64,000 nt of DNA from Tritrichomonas musculus. Taxonomy: Eukaryota; Parabasalia; Tritrichomonadida; Tritrichomonadidae. Positions 41,487 to 50,633 of the stretch are shown in pieces. Under the pieces are notes generated by a model that worked only from the letters and a program-made list of their open reading frames with translations, did no database searches and was not told where the DNA came from. The stretch's first letter is position 1. Each line of letters starts with the position of its first letter. The position numbers and the translations under genes are program-made. Where the stretch lies: the NCBI GenBank assembly GCA_039105265.1, contig JAPFFF010000016.1, positions 930,001-994,000 on the forward strand. Reading direction: 5' to 3'.

Positions 41487-41933
41487 TTATTTTTTATATT
41501 TCTTGACAATGTCGTTATAAATGTTTTGAATCGTTTCTAATGAACCATCAAAATATTCATCACCCTTCACATTTTTATTTAATTTGTTTTCTGAAACTAG
41601 TTTATTTAATTCAGCTAATAAATCATCTTCAGCTTTAAATTGATTGGAAACAGCTTCACATCTAATTTGTGTTGCTCCTCCATCTTGTTTTTTATATGTT
41701 GCTAATCTACTAGCCATTTTGAATGTGCGACCAACTTTGTATATATTTGTGTCTTTGTGTTGTCTCAATTGAACAATATAAATGAAACCCTCTGTTTTGT
41801 TTGTTGCGTATGATGTATGACGATTACCACATTTAGTGATTTGATATCCTAGTTTATCTAATTCATCTGATAGTTTAGGAATTGTATATTTCAAACCAAC
41901 TTCATTTAATAAACGTTTCTTAATGTTCTTCAA
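41487..41933 (-). CDS. GIY-YIG nuclease-like protein (T5orf172/MUG113 type)
   Basis: The protein has 148 residues. From residue 49 the GIY-YIG core reads EGFIYIVQLRQHKDTNIYKV then GRT, followed by ASRLATYKKQDG (the conserved Arg), and a helix SNQFKAEDDLLAELNKL with the candidate acidic residue, then GDEYFDG. This is the T5orf172 branch, common in large DNA viruses and their mobile relatives, in which the first GIY is often IYI. The N-terminal 45 residues (KKRLLNEVGLKYTIPKLSDE) may be a small DNA-binding helix pair. Likely a DNA endonuclease used in element mobility or competition. Confidence 0.7.
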   Translation of the reverse strand: MKNIKKRLLNEVGLKYTIPKLSDELDKLGYQITKCGNRHTSYATNKTEGFIYIVQLRQHKDTNIYKVGRTFKMASRLATYKKQDGGATQIRCEAVSNQFKAEDDLLAELNKLVSENKLNKNVKGDEYFDGSLETIQNIYNDIVKKYKK

Positions 41934-41950
41934 TTGAGTTGAAAGTCATT

Positions 41951-42967
41951 TTATATATATAACAACTTCTGATGATTCATCATCTGCATTTCAATCATAA
42001 AACTTTCACTAACTGGCAACTTCACTGGCATTTTATAATTACGACCACTATAAAATTCAATCCAAAATGTTTGGTCAGTAGAATTCAATTTGAAATATTT
42101 GATTGGCGAAAAGTTTTGATAACTATTTCCAACATATCCCTTGCTTGTCTCTTCAGCTATTGATGAATACACTTTGCAACTGTGTCTATCCCATACATTC
42201 TCAAATTTAATTTCTTTCATCCATTTTCCTTCAACATTGTCATCAGTGATGTTCATATAATTGTTCGGGTCATTTTGAAATGGCTCAAAGCCAACATTCA
42301 TGATATCCGCAAAATCGCATTTCACATGTGGTTCGTTATACTGTTCTTTGTTATTTTTGTCATAATGTCTATATTTGAATTTAATAGCTATTTCAACATT
42401 ACATAATTTATTTTTATCATCTTCATCTACTTCATCTTCCTTTAGTTCATTCGCTGCTGAATAAATAGTTTCGATAAACATCTTTTTGTTGTAGTCATAG
42501 TATCCGTCCATTTGAACGTCTCTAATTCGTTTTTGATTTTTGATATACATCTCGGGTATCTCTTCATCATTGATGAAAAACTTTGGATATCCTTCTTTCC
42601 ATTGATAATTATTGTAATGTCTAAAAGCTATATTCAATTGTTCATTCATATCTTTCCATATTTCTCTCAAATCCTTGTCTGTTGATAACCATGAAACAAT
42701 ATTGCATTCAACTTGACTCACTTTCGATGTGTTATTTCTGAAATATTTTTTGACTTTGATATTGAATTCCAATTTACGACGTCTCGCTAACATCCATATT
42801 GTACGAAAACCAATAATTGTCTCTCCTTTGTCTGCAGTGCACCAATCAGCAGGCAAATTAAAATAAAATCTATTTGGTCTGTCATTGTCTTGCTTTCCAT
42901 CTTCCCTGAAGAACACGTATTCTTTTGGTATTGGTGTGTAATCGATTGGGTCAGTTAATCGTTTCAT
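41951..42967 (-). CDS. 338-aa jelly-roll capsid-like protein
   Basis: Start MKRLTDPIDYTPIPKEY lies in the right terminal repeat and equals the start of the 87-aa left-end gene. The body has RPNRFYFNLPADW, IIGFRTIWMLARRRKLEFNI, KVKKYF and, at the end, DQTFWIEFYSGRNYKMPVKL then PVSESFMIEM. Alternating strands with RxLEF and a closing strand pair of the form G-x-x-v-x-L-P resemble single jelly-roll capsid proteins of Polinton-like elements. This is a fold-level guess; 338 residues is short for a double jelly-roll major capsid protein. The frame is open. Confidence 0.4.
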   Translation of the reverse strand: MKRLTDPIDYTPIPKEYVFFREDGKQDNDRPNRFYFNLPADWCTADKGETIIGFRTIWMLARRRKLEFNIKVKKYFRNNTSKVSQVECNIVSWLSTDKDLREIWKDMNEQLNIAFRHYNNYQWKEGYPKFFINDEEIPEMYIKNQKRIRDVQMDGYYDYNKKMFIETIYSAANELKEDEVDEDDKNKLCNVEIAIKFKYRHYDKNNKEQYNEPHVKCDFADIMNVGFEPFQNDPNNYMNITDDNVEGKWMKEIKFENVWDRHSCKVYSSIAEETSKGYVGNSYQNFSPIKYFKLNSTDQTFWIEFYSGRNYKMPVKLPVSESFMIEMQMMNHQKLLYI

Positions 42968-43215
42968 TTATGATATCAATAAATTATATTTCATTCATTG
43001 TTATTAGCGGTGCGTTATCATTTATAATAGCAACACATGAAATCATCACCAACAGCTCTGACGTCGAGGTTATACATTAAATATACGCGCCACGAGACGT
43101 AAATCATGACATCTCTTCTTGATTGTCATCTTGTCATTTTCGTTATTAAAATAGACCAAAATGTAAGTTCCACAGTGTGTAGTGTGGTGTGAAACACCCA
43201 CTACCATATCTAACT
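42916..43215. repeat. right terminal inverted repeat of outer element
   Basis: 300 bases, inverse of 21172-21472 with about 7 differences. Ends with the inverse of AGTTAGATATGG and is followed by CTAAA. Confidence 0.9.
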
Positions 43216-43433
43216 CTAAATATTTATGTATTATTTAGCAAAAATTGAATAAAAAATGTATAAAAAAGTATTCAAAAAGTTTAAAAGTTTTCAAAAAGTG
43301 GCGTAGAAAAATACGATTCCCCCAAAATGTTTAAGACAAGAGAAACCAAATTGACCCTCAATTATTTTTCTATTTATTTTAATCGTTTGTTTTTTAGAAT
43401 ACTTGCTTAAAATTAGACCTTGAAAGCGGTACC

Positions 43434-43683
43434 TACCCGACCCCTTTTGACAGGTCCTTCTTGGGTAGGGTCATTTTTTACCTGGGTAGGAAAATAACAT
43501 ATTACCTAAAGGTAAAATTTTACCCGGCCATTTGTAAAGATGGTAATTTTTCACCAGACCATTTCTTTCATGATATTATTATTATTCTTGTCATATATTC
43601 TATTGATAATACTTGAGATGCAATTTGCTTCGATATCAAATGTTTGGATGATATCAATTTAAGTGATTCCAAAAAAAAATTCA

Positions 43684-43714
<31 letters not shown>

Positions 43715-44055
43715 AAATAATAATCATAATAGGAAAATTTAATATCAATTATGTTATTTGTTGGGTTTAGAATAAAGTTATAAAAGTAATATTATAATAT
43801 CAAAAAAAATTGAAATTGAATTTATATCAGCTTTTTCAGAGGAAAATTTTCCTTAAAGTTTGAATCAGATATTGAAAATGAATCAAGAAATCAAAATTTT
43901 TAATGAAAAAAATTAATATTTATTATTTATTATTATAAATTAAATGAATAATTAAAGAAAAATAATCGGGTAATACTTAAACACTTCACATGAATGGTAG
44001 GTAATTACCCTACCCGAAAAAAACGGGTCGGGTCCATTTTTTTAGGTTACCATTA
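43434..44055. mobile_element. ~620-bp TIR insertion with CTACCCGACCC ends
   Basis: The left end reads GGTACCTACCCGACCCC and the right end, inverted, GGTAACC followed by GGACCCGACCC. Several internal GGGTAGGGT motifs and a 35-base T run (about 43686-43711 onward) occur. It interrupts the tandem-unit sequence; a TACTTAAAAT-like piece lies on both sides. Non-coding. Confidence 0.4.
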
Positions 44056-44130
44056 GAAGGTATACTTAAAATAGGACAACGTTCTTGAAAGAAAAATATA
44101 TTATTACGCCATTATTATCTAAAGCATAGA

Positions 44131-44411
44131 CACTTTTTGAGCGAAGCTCAAAGAGTGGCGTTTCTTGCAATTTCCTCAAATCAGATATTCAAATATCAAA
44201 ACCAGCTATAACCAAGTTATTACATATCCAAAATGAATCTTATGCTTGGACACTTTTTGAGCTTCGCTCAAAAAGTGGCCTTTTATTATTTTCAAATTAG
44301 ATTTCTTTTCAAAACTTAAATAAATCAACTTTCATGAAGAAAACAAAAGAAATATTGTACCTAATAGAATCCAAGAATGACAACTTTTTGAGCTTTGCTC
44401 AAAAAGTTGTC
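44131..44411. repeat. three short perfect or near-perfect hairpins (unit 2)
   Basis: Hairpins at 44131-44157 (loop GCGAAGC), 44251-44277 (loop GCTTCGC) and 44379-44411 (loop GCTTTGC). Stems are ACTTTTTGA / TCAAAAAGT. Confidence 0.85.
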
Positions 44412-44853
44412 ATTAAATGATATTAATTATTAATTGAATTTCGAAACAAAAAACATTTATGTATGTTCATAAATTATTGTTTATTAAATGATTTATGATT
44501 ATACCGCGCGTTTGTTTTCTTGTTTTTTTTTTTTTTTTTTTTTCATATAGTATATTTAATTTTTTTTTGTTTATTTTGATTTTTTTTCGGTCAAAAAGTT
44601 TCGACAATTTGATAGAGCGAAAAATAATCATGAACTTTTTCTTGGCACAAAAAATAAAACATAACTTTTTCTTAAAGATAAAAAATAAAATAACTTTTTG
44701 ATGCAAAATGTTTATGACAAGAGAAACCAAATTGGCCCTCAATTATTTTTCTATTTATTTTAATCGTTTGTTTTTATAGAATACTTACTTAAAAAAGAAC
44801 AATGTTCTTGAAAGAAAAATATATTATTACGCCATTATTATCTAAAGCATTGA

Positions 44854-45134
44854 CACTTTTTGAGCGAAGCTCAAAAAGTGGCGTTTATTGCAATTTCCTC
44901 AAATCAGGTATTCAAATATCAAAACCAACTATAACCAAGTTATTACATATCAGAAATGAATTTTATGCTTGGCCACTTTTTGAGCTTCGCTCAAAAAGTG
45001 GCCTTTTATTATTTTCAAATTAGATTTCTTTTCAAAACTTAAACAAATCAACTTTCATGAAGAAAACAAAAGAAATATTGTACCTAATAGATCTTAAGAA
45101 TGACAACTTTGTGAGCAAAGCTCACAAAGTTGTC
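44854..45134. repeat. three short hairpins (unit 3)
   Basis: Hairpins at 44854-44880 (loop GCGAAGC), 44971-45003 (loop GCTTCGC) and 45102-45134. The third has loop GCAAAGC, the inverse of its unit-2 counterpart, and its stem reads ACTTTGTGA / TCACAAAGT with paired changes on both sides. Confidence 0.85.
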
Positions 45135-45400
45135 ATTAAATGATATTAATTATTAATTGAATTTCAAAATACAAAAAACATTTATGTATGTTCAAAAATT
45201 ATTGTTTATTAAATGATTTATGATTATATCGCGCGTTAGTTTTCTTGTTTTTTTTTTTTTTTTTTTTTTTTTTTTTGTTTATTTTGATTTTTTTTCGGTC
45301 AAAAAGTTTCAACAATTTGATAGAGCGAAAAATAATCATGAACTTTTTCTTGACACAAAAAATAAAACATAACTTTTTCTTAAAGATAAAAAATAAAATA

Positions 45401-45715
45401 GAGTGAGGAGAATAATATGTAAACGGGAGAATAATATGTAAACGCTTCTGAAAAAGTTTAAAAATGAAAGAGAAAAGCATTATCCGCTTTCTTTTAGTTA
45501 GTTTTATTATTATACATTATCAATTTAATTTGAATCACTATATAATAAATTACAAAAACAAAATTTAATAAAGATAATTTAGAGTTTTTTTATCAATTTT
45601 TTTCAAATAAATTATTTATTATTTCTATTAATTAATTCAAAAAAATTGTATATCTTAAACTTTTTCTGTAGCGTTTACATATTATTCTCCCGTTTACATA
45701 TAATTCTCCTCACTC
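45401..45715. mobile_element. 315-bp MITE with TA duplication
   Basis: The ends GAGTGAGGAGAATAATATGT and its inverse flank AT-rich DNA, and TA lies on both sides (45399-45400, 45716-45717). The same target without insertion is present at 44690-44700 (AATAAAATAACTTTTTG) and near 20850, so the insertion point is certain. Ends carry a doubled motif GGAGAATAATATGTAAACG. Tc1/mariner-type by duplication. Confidence 0.85.
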
Positions 45716-46806
45716 TAACTTTTTAATGCAAAATGTTTAAGACAAGAGAAACCAAATTGACCCTCAATTATTTTTCTATTTATTTTAATCGTTTGTTTTT
45801 ATTATTACGCCTAGTTTTTTTTTTTTTAAGAAATATCTTGAAAACATTATTAATTATTGTGTATATTTTGAAGCCAGCCAATTATTTTTGTATTTAAATA
45901 TCTAATAACTATCTGAATTATCATTTCTAGAAAAAGAACCAAGTTGGTCAAAATCCATATCTATAAATGATTTCCGTGATGACGATGATCCATTGAAACA
46001 ACAAATCGAACCAATACCAACACCAGAAGAAGTCCAAGATCCGTCGTATATTCGATGGCAGATGTTTGATGAGATCCCTGAACGATTATACACTATACAG
46101 TGTGAAGGTTACTTCGATAAGAACGACAAACCATAAGATGATGAAACAACGATTAGACATATAACTAGTGGTGAACCACCAGTAAATATCGATGATGAAC
46201 TAGAACTTTGTGATGAGAATGGCGATGTAATCGATTATATGGATTATGATGATTATTATTATTGTATGAACCATAACAAATATGATTTACGTAAGATCAC
46301 TAAACAAATCCGGACTAAGAAGTTCATCTGTGAAGCTCCAATCGGTTCTGGTAAATCGACAGCGATTCGTAAATGAATTGCATCGCATAGTACAGAGAGG
46401 TTTATGGTAATAGTTCCAACAGTGAATATCGCTGAAGAGTTCTATACCCAGTTGAGTGATATGGATGTTAATTCCATTCGGTTGTGTGTTAACGATAATG
46501 CGTTTAAAGAGTTTCACAAAGCGATACACAATGAAGTTAATGTGATTATTACTACATACAACACAGCTTCGAAATGTCTAGGTGATCTAATTGAAGAATA
46601 TTACATGAACGAACAACGATTAGATTACTTTCTAGTGATCGATGAAGCACATATGTTACTACAACATATTGGATTGATTGAGATTACTAAAGAATTCGAT
46701 AAGGTTGCGTTAATAAGTGCTACTGCTGACGATATTAAACACTTCGAGTGTTTTAGAGATTACATAATCGTTAATCCATGTATCGATAAGAGATACAATC
46801 GAAATA

Positions 46807-48075
46807 CCCATGTTTTCTACGATAGGAGATACTTTTTCCAATTCAATGATTTACATATTATTCTCTCACAATTTTTGTTTAAAAAAGTTCTAGAGTACGT
46901 TTATTTTCTTTAGAACATATTTTCTATTTATTCAAAATATGACAGTTCTTTTTTTATTATTCAATTTTGTAAAAAAATACGTTTTTTATTTATTTTTTTC
47001 AAAAAAATTAGTTTTCTCCTTCATTTTTTAGGAATTCAAAAAAAAAGTTTTAAAAATATTTTATCTATCTAAAGCTTATTATTTTTCAAAAATAAAATTT
47101 TCGGGGAAAAAAAAGCAGAAAAAATTCTTTTTGTTTGAAAATGTACTTCATTTTAAACAATGGTTTATTATCAAAAAATATTTCTCTGGTAATTAGCTTT
47201 CGAATAAAAGATGTTTCATCTCTTTTTATTTTTTTATCCTTGCAAAATGCATAATTTAAGATTAAAATTTTTTTTAAATATTCTTGGTGTAACCGAAATT
47301 TATATACATATTTAACATATACATTACTTAAATTTTTATTTTAACATAAAATCTATTAAATGTCTTTTTGATTGTTATATATCTTGAGTTTTTATGTTTC
47401 ATTACTTTAATAAAAATGGCTTAGATATGAATAGTAATGTAATAAATTCTTCATACAATACTTTTATATGATTTTTTCACCATCTTTTTTTTCGAGATAA
47501 TTAAATATTATTTTGGTATTTATTTGATAAATAGACAAATTGAAGGGAGTATATCATATATTATTTGAGATCAAATATTGTTCATGATGTTTTTTCTTTT
47601 TTTATTGGTAAAATAAAAAAAGCATTATTGAAAAAATGTTTTATAAGCATGTTTTTTCTTTTTTTAAATAAAGCATTATTGAAAAAATGTTTTATAAGCA
47701 TTATTAAATTGATATCTTTTCAATTTGAATTAGAATCAAATAAAGCATTCAATTTTAAATGTTGATTATTTAGTCAATATAATAAAATGTAATAATTTTC
47801 AAAATATTTTAAACATATTTGTTAATTATAAATTATATATTCATGAAAAATAAATACTATAAAATATAAAGCTCTTTAAATATAGAAAAATATGTTCCAA
47901 TAGATTAAATATCTTTCAATTCTTTTATCTATTTGATTTGAATGCAAATGTCTTAGAAAAAAAATCAATGATGACAATTCTTTTTTGAATACTTTTATTT
48001 CAAAAATAAGCTGACACATTGAATTTTAAATGGAATTCAATTGGAAAAAGTATCTCCCATCGTAGAAAACATGGG
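46807..48075. mobile_element. 1.27-kb TA-flanked TIR element inside helicase remnant
   Basis: The left end CCCATGTTTTCTACGATAGG is matched by the inverse of the right end, CCCATGTTTTCTACGATGGG; the inverted repeat runs about 37 bases. TA lies on both sides (46805-46806 and 48076-48077). Mariner-like in size and duplication, but no transposase frame is present; the interior is AT-rich. It includes two near-copies of GCATTATTGAAAAAATGTTT near 47620-47700. Confidence 0.75.
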
Positions 48076-48659
48076 TATATACGTTAACAAGTTGATACCA
48101 GATGTTGATGAACAACGAGCTGAGATAGTTAACTTAATCGATACAAAGCGAATGAACTACGATAAAGTATTAATTAAGATCGAAGATAAGAAACAATGTA
48201 AGTTGTTGAAAGAGATGTTGAAAGATAGATACAAGGTTGCTTTATATACAGGTGATAACAAAGAGGTTAAGTTGAATGAAGATGGTTTGTTCGACGAAGA
48301 CGTTGATGTTGTTATATCTACTTCATCTATCCAGAATGGACAGTCCATTAAAGAGAATATTCTATCTATATTCGTCCAAACATATATCGATACTGTGTCC
48401 AGTGATAAACAGTTTCTTGGTCGAAACCGAAATCGAAACTTGGATGTATATGTATATGTTCGATATGGTAAACACATGAACAAGAGAAAGTACTCGATAC
48501 CGAACAACAGATATGAGAGATACTTAAACGAACTGCGTGATAAGGCATGGAATTGTATGAGTAAAACAGGTTGGAATGTCGCATTATGTGAGTTTGGTCG
48601 TGTACGATTCGGTAAATCTGCTGATGATAACGATTCTCAAAGTGAAGTTCTCGAAGAGA

Positions 48660-48980
48660 ATGATAAACCAGTTGATGATGATGAATCTGTTGATGATGAT
48701 GAATCTGTTGATGAACATGTCGTTGATGAACTAGTTAATGAACCTATCGTTGATGAACATGTGTTTAATGAACCTATCGTTGATGAACCTATCGTTGATG
48801 AACATATCGTTGATGAACTAGCTAATGAACCTATCGTTGATGAACATGTCGTTAATGAACCTATCGTTGATGAACATGTCGTTAATGAACCTATCGTTGA
48901 TGAACATATCGTTGATGAACTAGTTAATGAACCTATCGTTGATGAACATGTCGTTAATGAACCTGTCGTTGATGAACGGT
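48660..48980 (+). repeat. coding repeat (NEPIVDEH units)
   Basis: 21- to 24-base units encode VDEHVVDELVNEPIVDEHV and variants about 13 times at the C-terminus of the helicase remnant. Very regular, so recent slippage or exchange. Confidence 0.85.
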
Positions 48981-49217
48981 ATAATAATAATAAAATAATA
49001 ATCAATAAAATTGATCATATAAAATAATAATAATAATAATAAAATAATTTTGAAATAAAAATATATATATAAAGATAAAAAGTATAATTTATAATATTTA
49101 AATCAATATATATAAAGATATTAAATAAATATTGAATAATAATTTGTATGTTTTACGAAATATATTTTCAAATAAAAAACGTTATCAAAAAACATTTTTC
49201 AATTGAAGAGAAAACCA

Positions 49218-50049
49218 TGCAAAAGACATCATTTGATTGCACCATATATGGGATCCCAATTGAAGACTTTGAACCAGACATGGATACAGAGTCATCAAAA
49301 GACAAGAAGAAAAGAATTCTTGATCTTTTCCGAAATCATAACGAACTCAAATCAAAAGATGAATACTAGAGAATTGAATATCAGTTGCATTATGCATGTA
49401 AATCTGGTGACCTCGAATTAATAAAAATTTTACTCAGCGAGACGATTGAAGATGATTCCCAAAATTATTTAATCAAAATTGACAAAACAAATAAAACAGC
49501 ATCATTTTAAAATAATATCAAATTCGAAGAAGATTCAGCACAATTCATGGATATGCATTTTCATATTCAAAAATCAAAGAAATTTCTATTCCACGCAGTG
49601 TAACAAAAATATGTGAAGGTGCATTTTCCGATTGTTTCAATCTAAGAAAATTTGAAATTCCAACGAATTCTAACTTACAAACAATTGAAGAAGATGCATT
49701 TTCAAGATCAAATATCGAAGAAATTTATTTCCCAGAAAGTTTGATTGAATTGAAAGAAGGATGGTATAGTGGTACACAAGAATTGACACGAATTACAATT
49801 TCACCATCCAATTGTCAATTCATATTCAAAGAAGACAAATATTTAATTGGCAAAAGTAATCAAAACGACGCTGAATTTGACAAACTTCTATTTGTACGTC
49901 GTGATATCAAAGAAATTTCTATTCCACAAAATATCAAAATCATTGGATCATATTCATTTTCATATTCAAAAATCGAAGAAATTTCTTTTCCACGCAGTGT
50001 AACAAAAATGTTTCATTTTTCCTTCTATAAATATGAAAAAGATGATTAA
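49218..50049 (+). pseudogene. dead BspA-type leucine-rich-repeat protein with ankyrin-like start
   Basis: ATG 49218 opens MQKTSFDCTIYGIPIEDFEP, which stops at 49367. The sequence continues as YQLHYACKSGDLELIKILLS (an ankyrin-like helix pair), stops at 49507, and after a frame change enters LRR_5 repeats: YSKIKEISIPRSVTKICEGA, NIEEIYFPESLIELKEGWY, and DIKEISIPQNIKIIGSYSF, ending at a stop at 50049. This is the surface/adhesion LRR family expanded in trichomonads. Two stops and at least one frame change kill it, although the last 102 codons are open. Confidence 0.7.
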
Positions 50050-50633
50050 AAATATAAGTTTCTGACCAATCTTGAAATACTACTTTTGACAAAATTGATA
50101 ATAAAGACGATCATTTTTAATTCAAATTTATATAAATTTTTATTTATTTTAAAATAAATAAGCATATGCACATGGTTAATTTTTCAATCATACTGTTTCT
50201 AAAATCGAAAAGGCAGAGTTTTCAAAAAAAAAAAAAGGGAGATATTTTTTGCCCCAATCTCTTTTGACCCCAACGGTTAAGGTCAATATTGTTTAATGTT
50301 GTCACATAAGAACATATTCTTCATTGTTTAATGTTTTAATCAACTTAATTATAAAATTACCTTTAAATAGGCATATAGTAATTAAAATACATCCAAATGA
50401 AGATATACAAATGAAGATACATCTATTTTTGGTTTTGAATATAATGATTTCTTTTTGGTCCAAAAACAACGAGTTATTTAAATATTTCCAATGTCTCTGT
50501 TATTAAAAAAGTTCTAGGTATAGGAATGCTTCTTCTTCTTTTTACCATATCACTTTTACTCATAGGAATCAAAGGTTTGACTTTTTGAAAACAACTTTTG
50601 AGGCAATGGAATATTTTAGTGACTTTTAGGAAA
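50050..50633. other. intergenic, nothing recognised
   Basis: AT-rich with an A run near 50225. CATCCAAATGAAGATAT and a near-copy follow each other at about 50390-50425. I see no gene. Confidence 0.5.

Larger units (their letters stand above)
21172..43215. mobile_element. outer Polinton/Maverick-like TIR element, capsid-type genes
   Basis: 22.0 kb between inverted repeats of about 300 bp that start 5'-AGTTAG. The five bases CTAAA occur directly outside both ends (21167-21171 and 43216-43220), a likely target duplication. Polinton/Maverick elements also begin 5'-AG and make 5-6 bp duplications. Contents: two small left genes, a penton-like gene carrying the inner element, a 1344-aa fibre-like protein, two small genes including a GIY-YIG, and a capsid-like 338-aa gene. 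Without the 14.3-kb inner insertion it is 7.7 kb. I see no polymerase, integrase, protease or ATPase, so it looks non-autonomous. Apart from the insertion its frames are largely open. End repeats about 98% alike suggest it is fairly young. Confidence 0.7.
43270..45800. repeat. tandem ~700-bp units with short hairpins
   Basis: Three partial copies. Shared blocks in order: ACGCCATTATTATCTAAAGC, three hairpins, a T run, TTCGGTCAAAAAGTTT, CTTAAAGATAAAAAATAAAA, GACAAGAGAAACCAAATTG and TTTTAATCGTTTGTTTTT. Copy 1 keeps only its last part (about 43325-43425), copy 2 spans 44060-44790, and copy 3 about 44790-45800 with a MITE inside. Detached fragments lie at 107-156 and 20832-20905. The Lys- and Phe-rich frames here are not genes. 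Confidence 0.8.
45930..49027 (+). pseudogene. broken relative of the inner-element helicase
   Basis: Pieces of an origin-binding-type SF2 helicase: KKFICEAPIGSGKSTAIRK (Walker A), FMVIVPTVNIAEEFY, LVIDEAHMLLQHIGLIEI (DEAH box), ALISATADD, then after an inserted TIR element KVLIKIEDKKQCKLL, VDVVISTSSIQNGQS and KQFLGRNRN. It is clearly related to the inner element's helicase but diverged, and has a longer acidic N-terminal region. The remnant is broken by about two or three small defects besides the insertion. No end repeats or partner genes were found, so its parent element is unknown. The tail is a coding repeat (48660-48980). Confidence 0.75.

Noticed and set aside
21172-43215. Calling the outer element a complete Maverick
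   Set aside because: No polymerase, integrase, ATPase or protease frame is visible, and its own length without the insertion is only 7.7 kb.
44467-45480. Lys/Phe-rich frames in the tandem units
   Set aside because: They are duplicated with the non-coding units and span poly-T runs.
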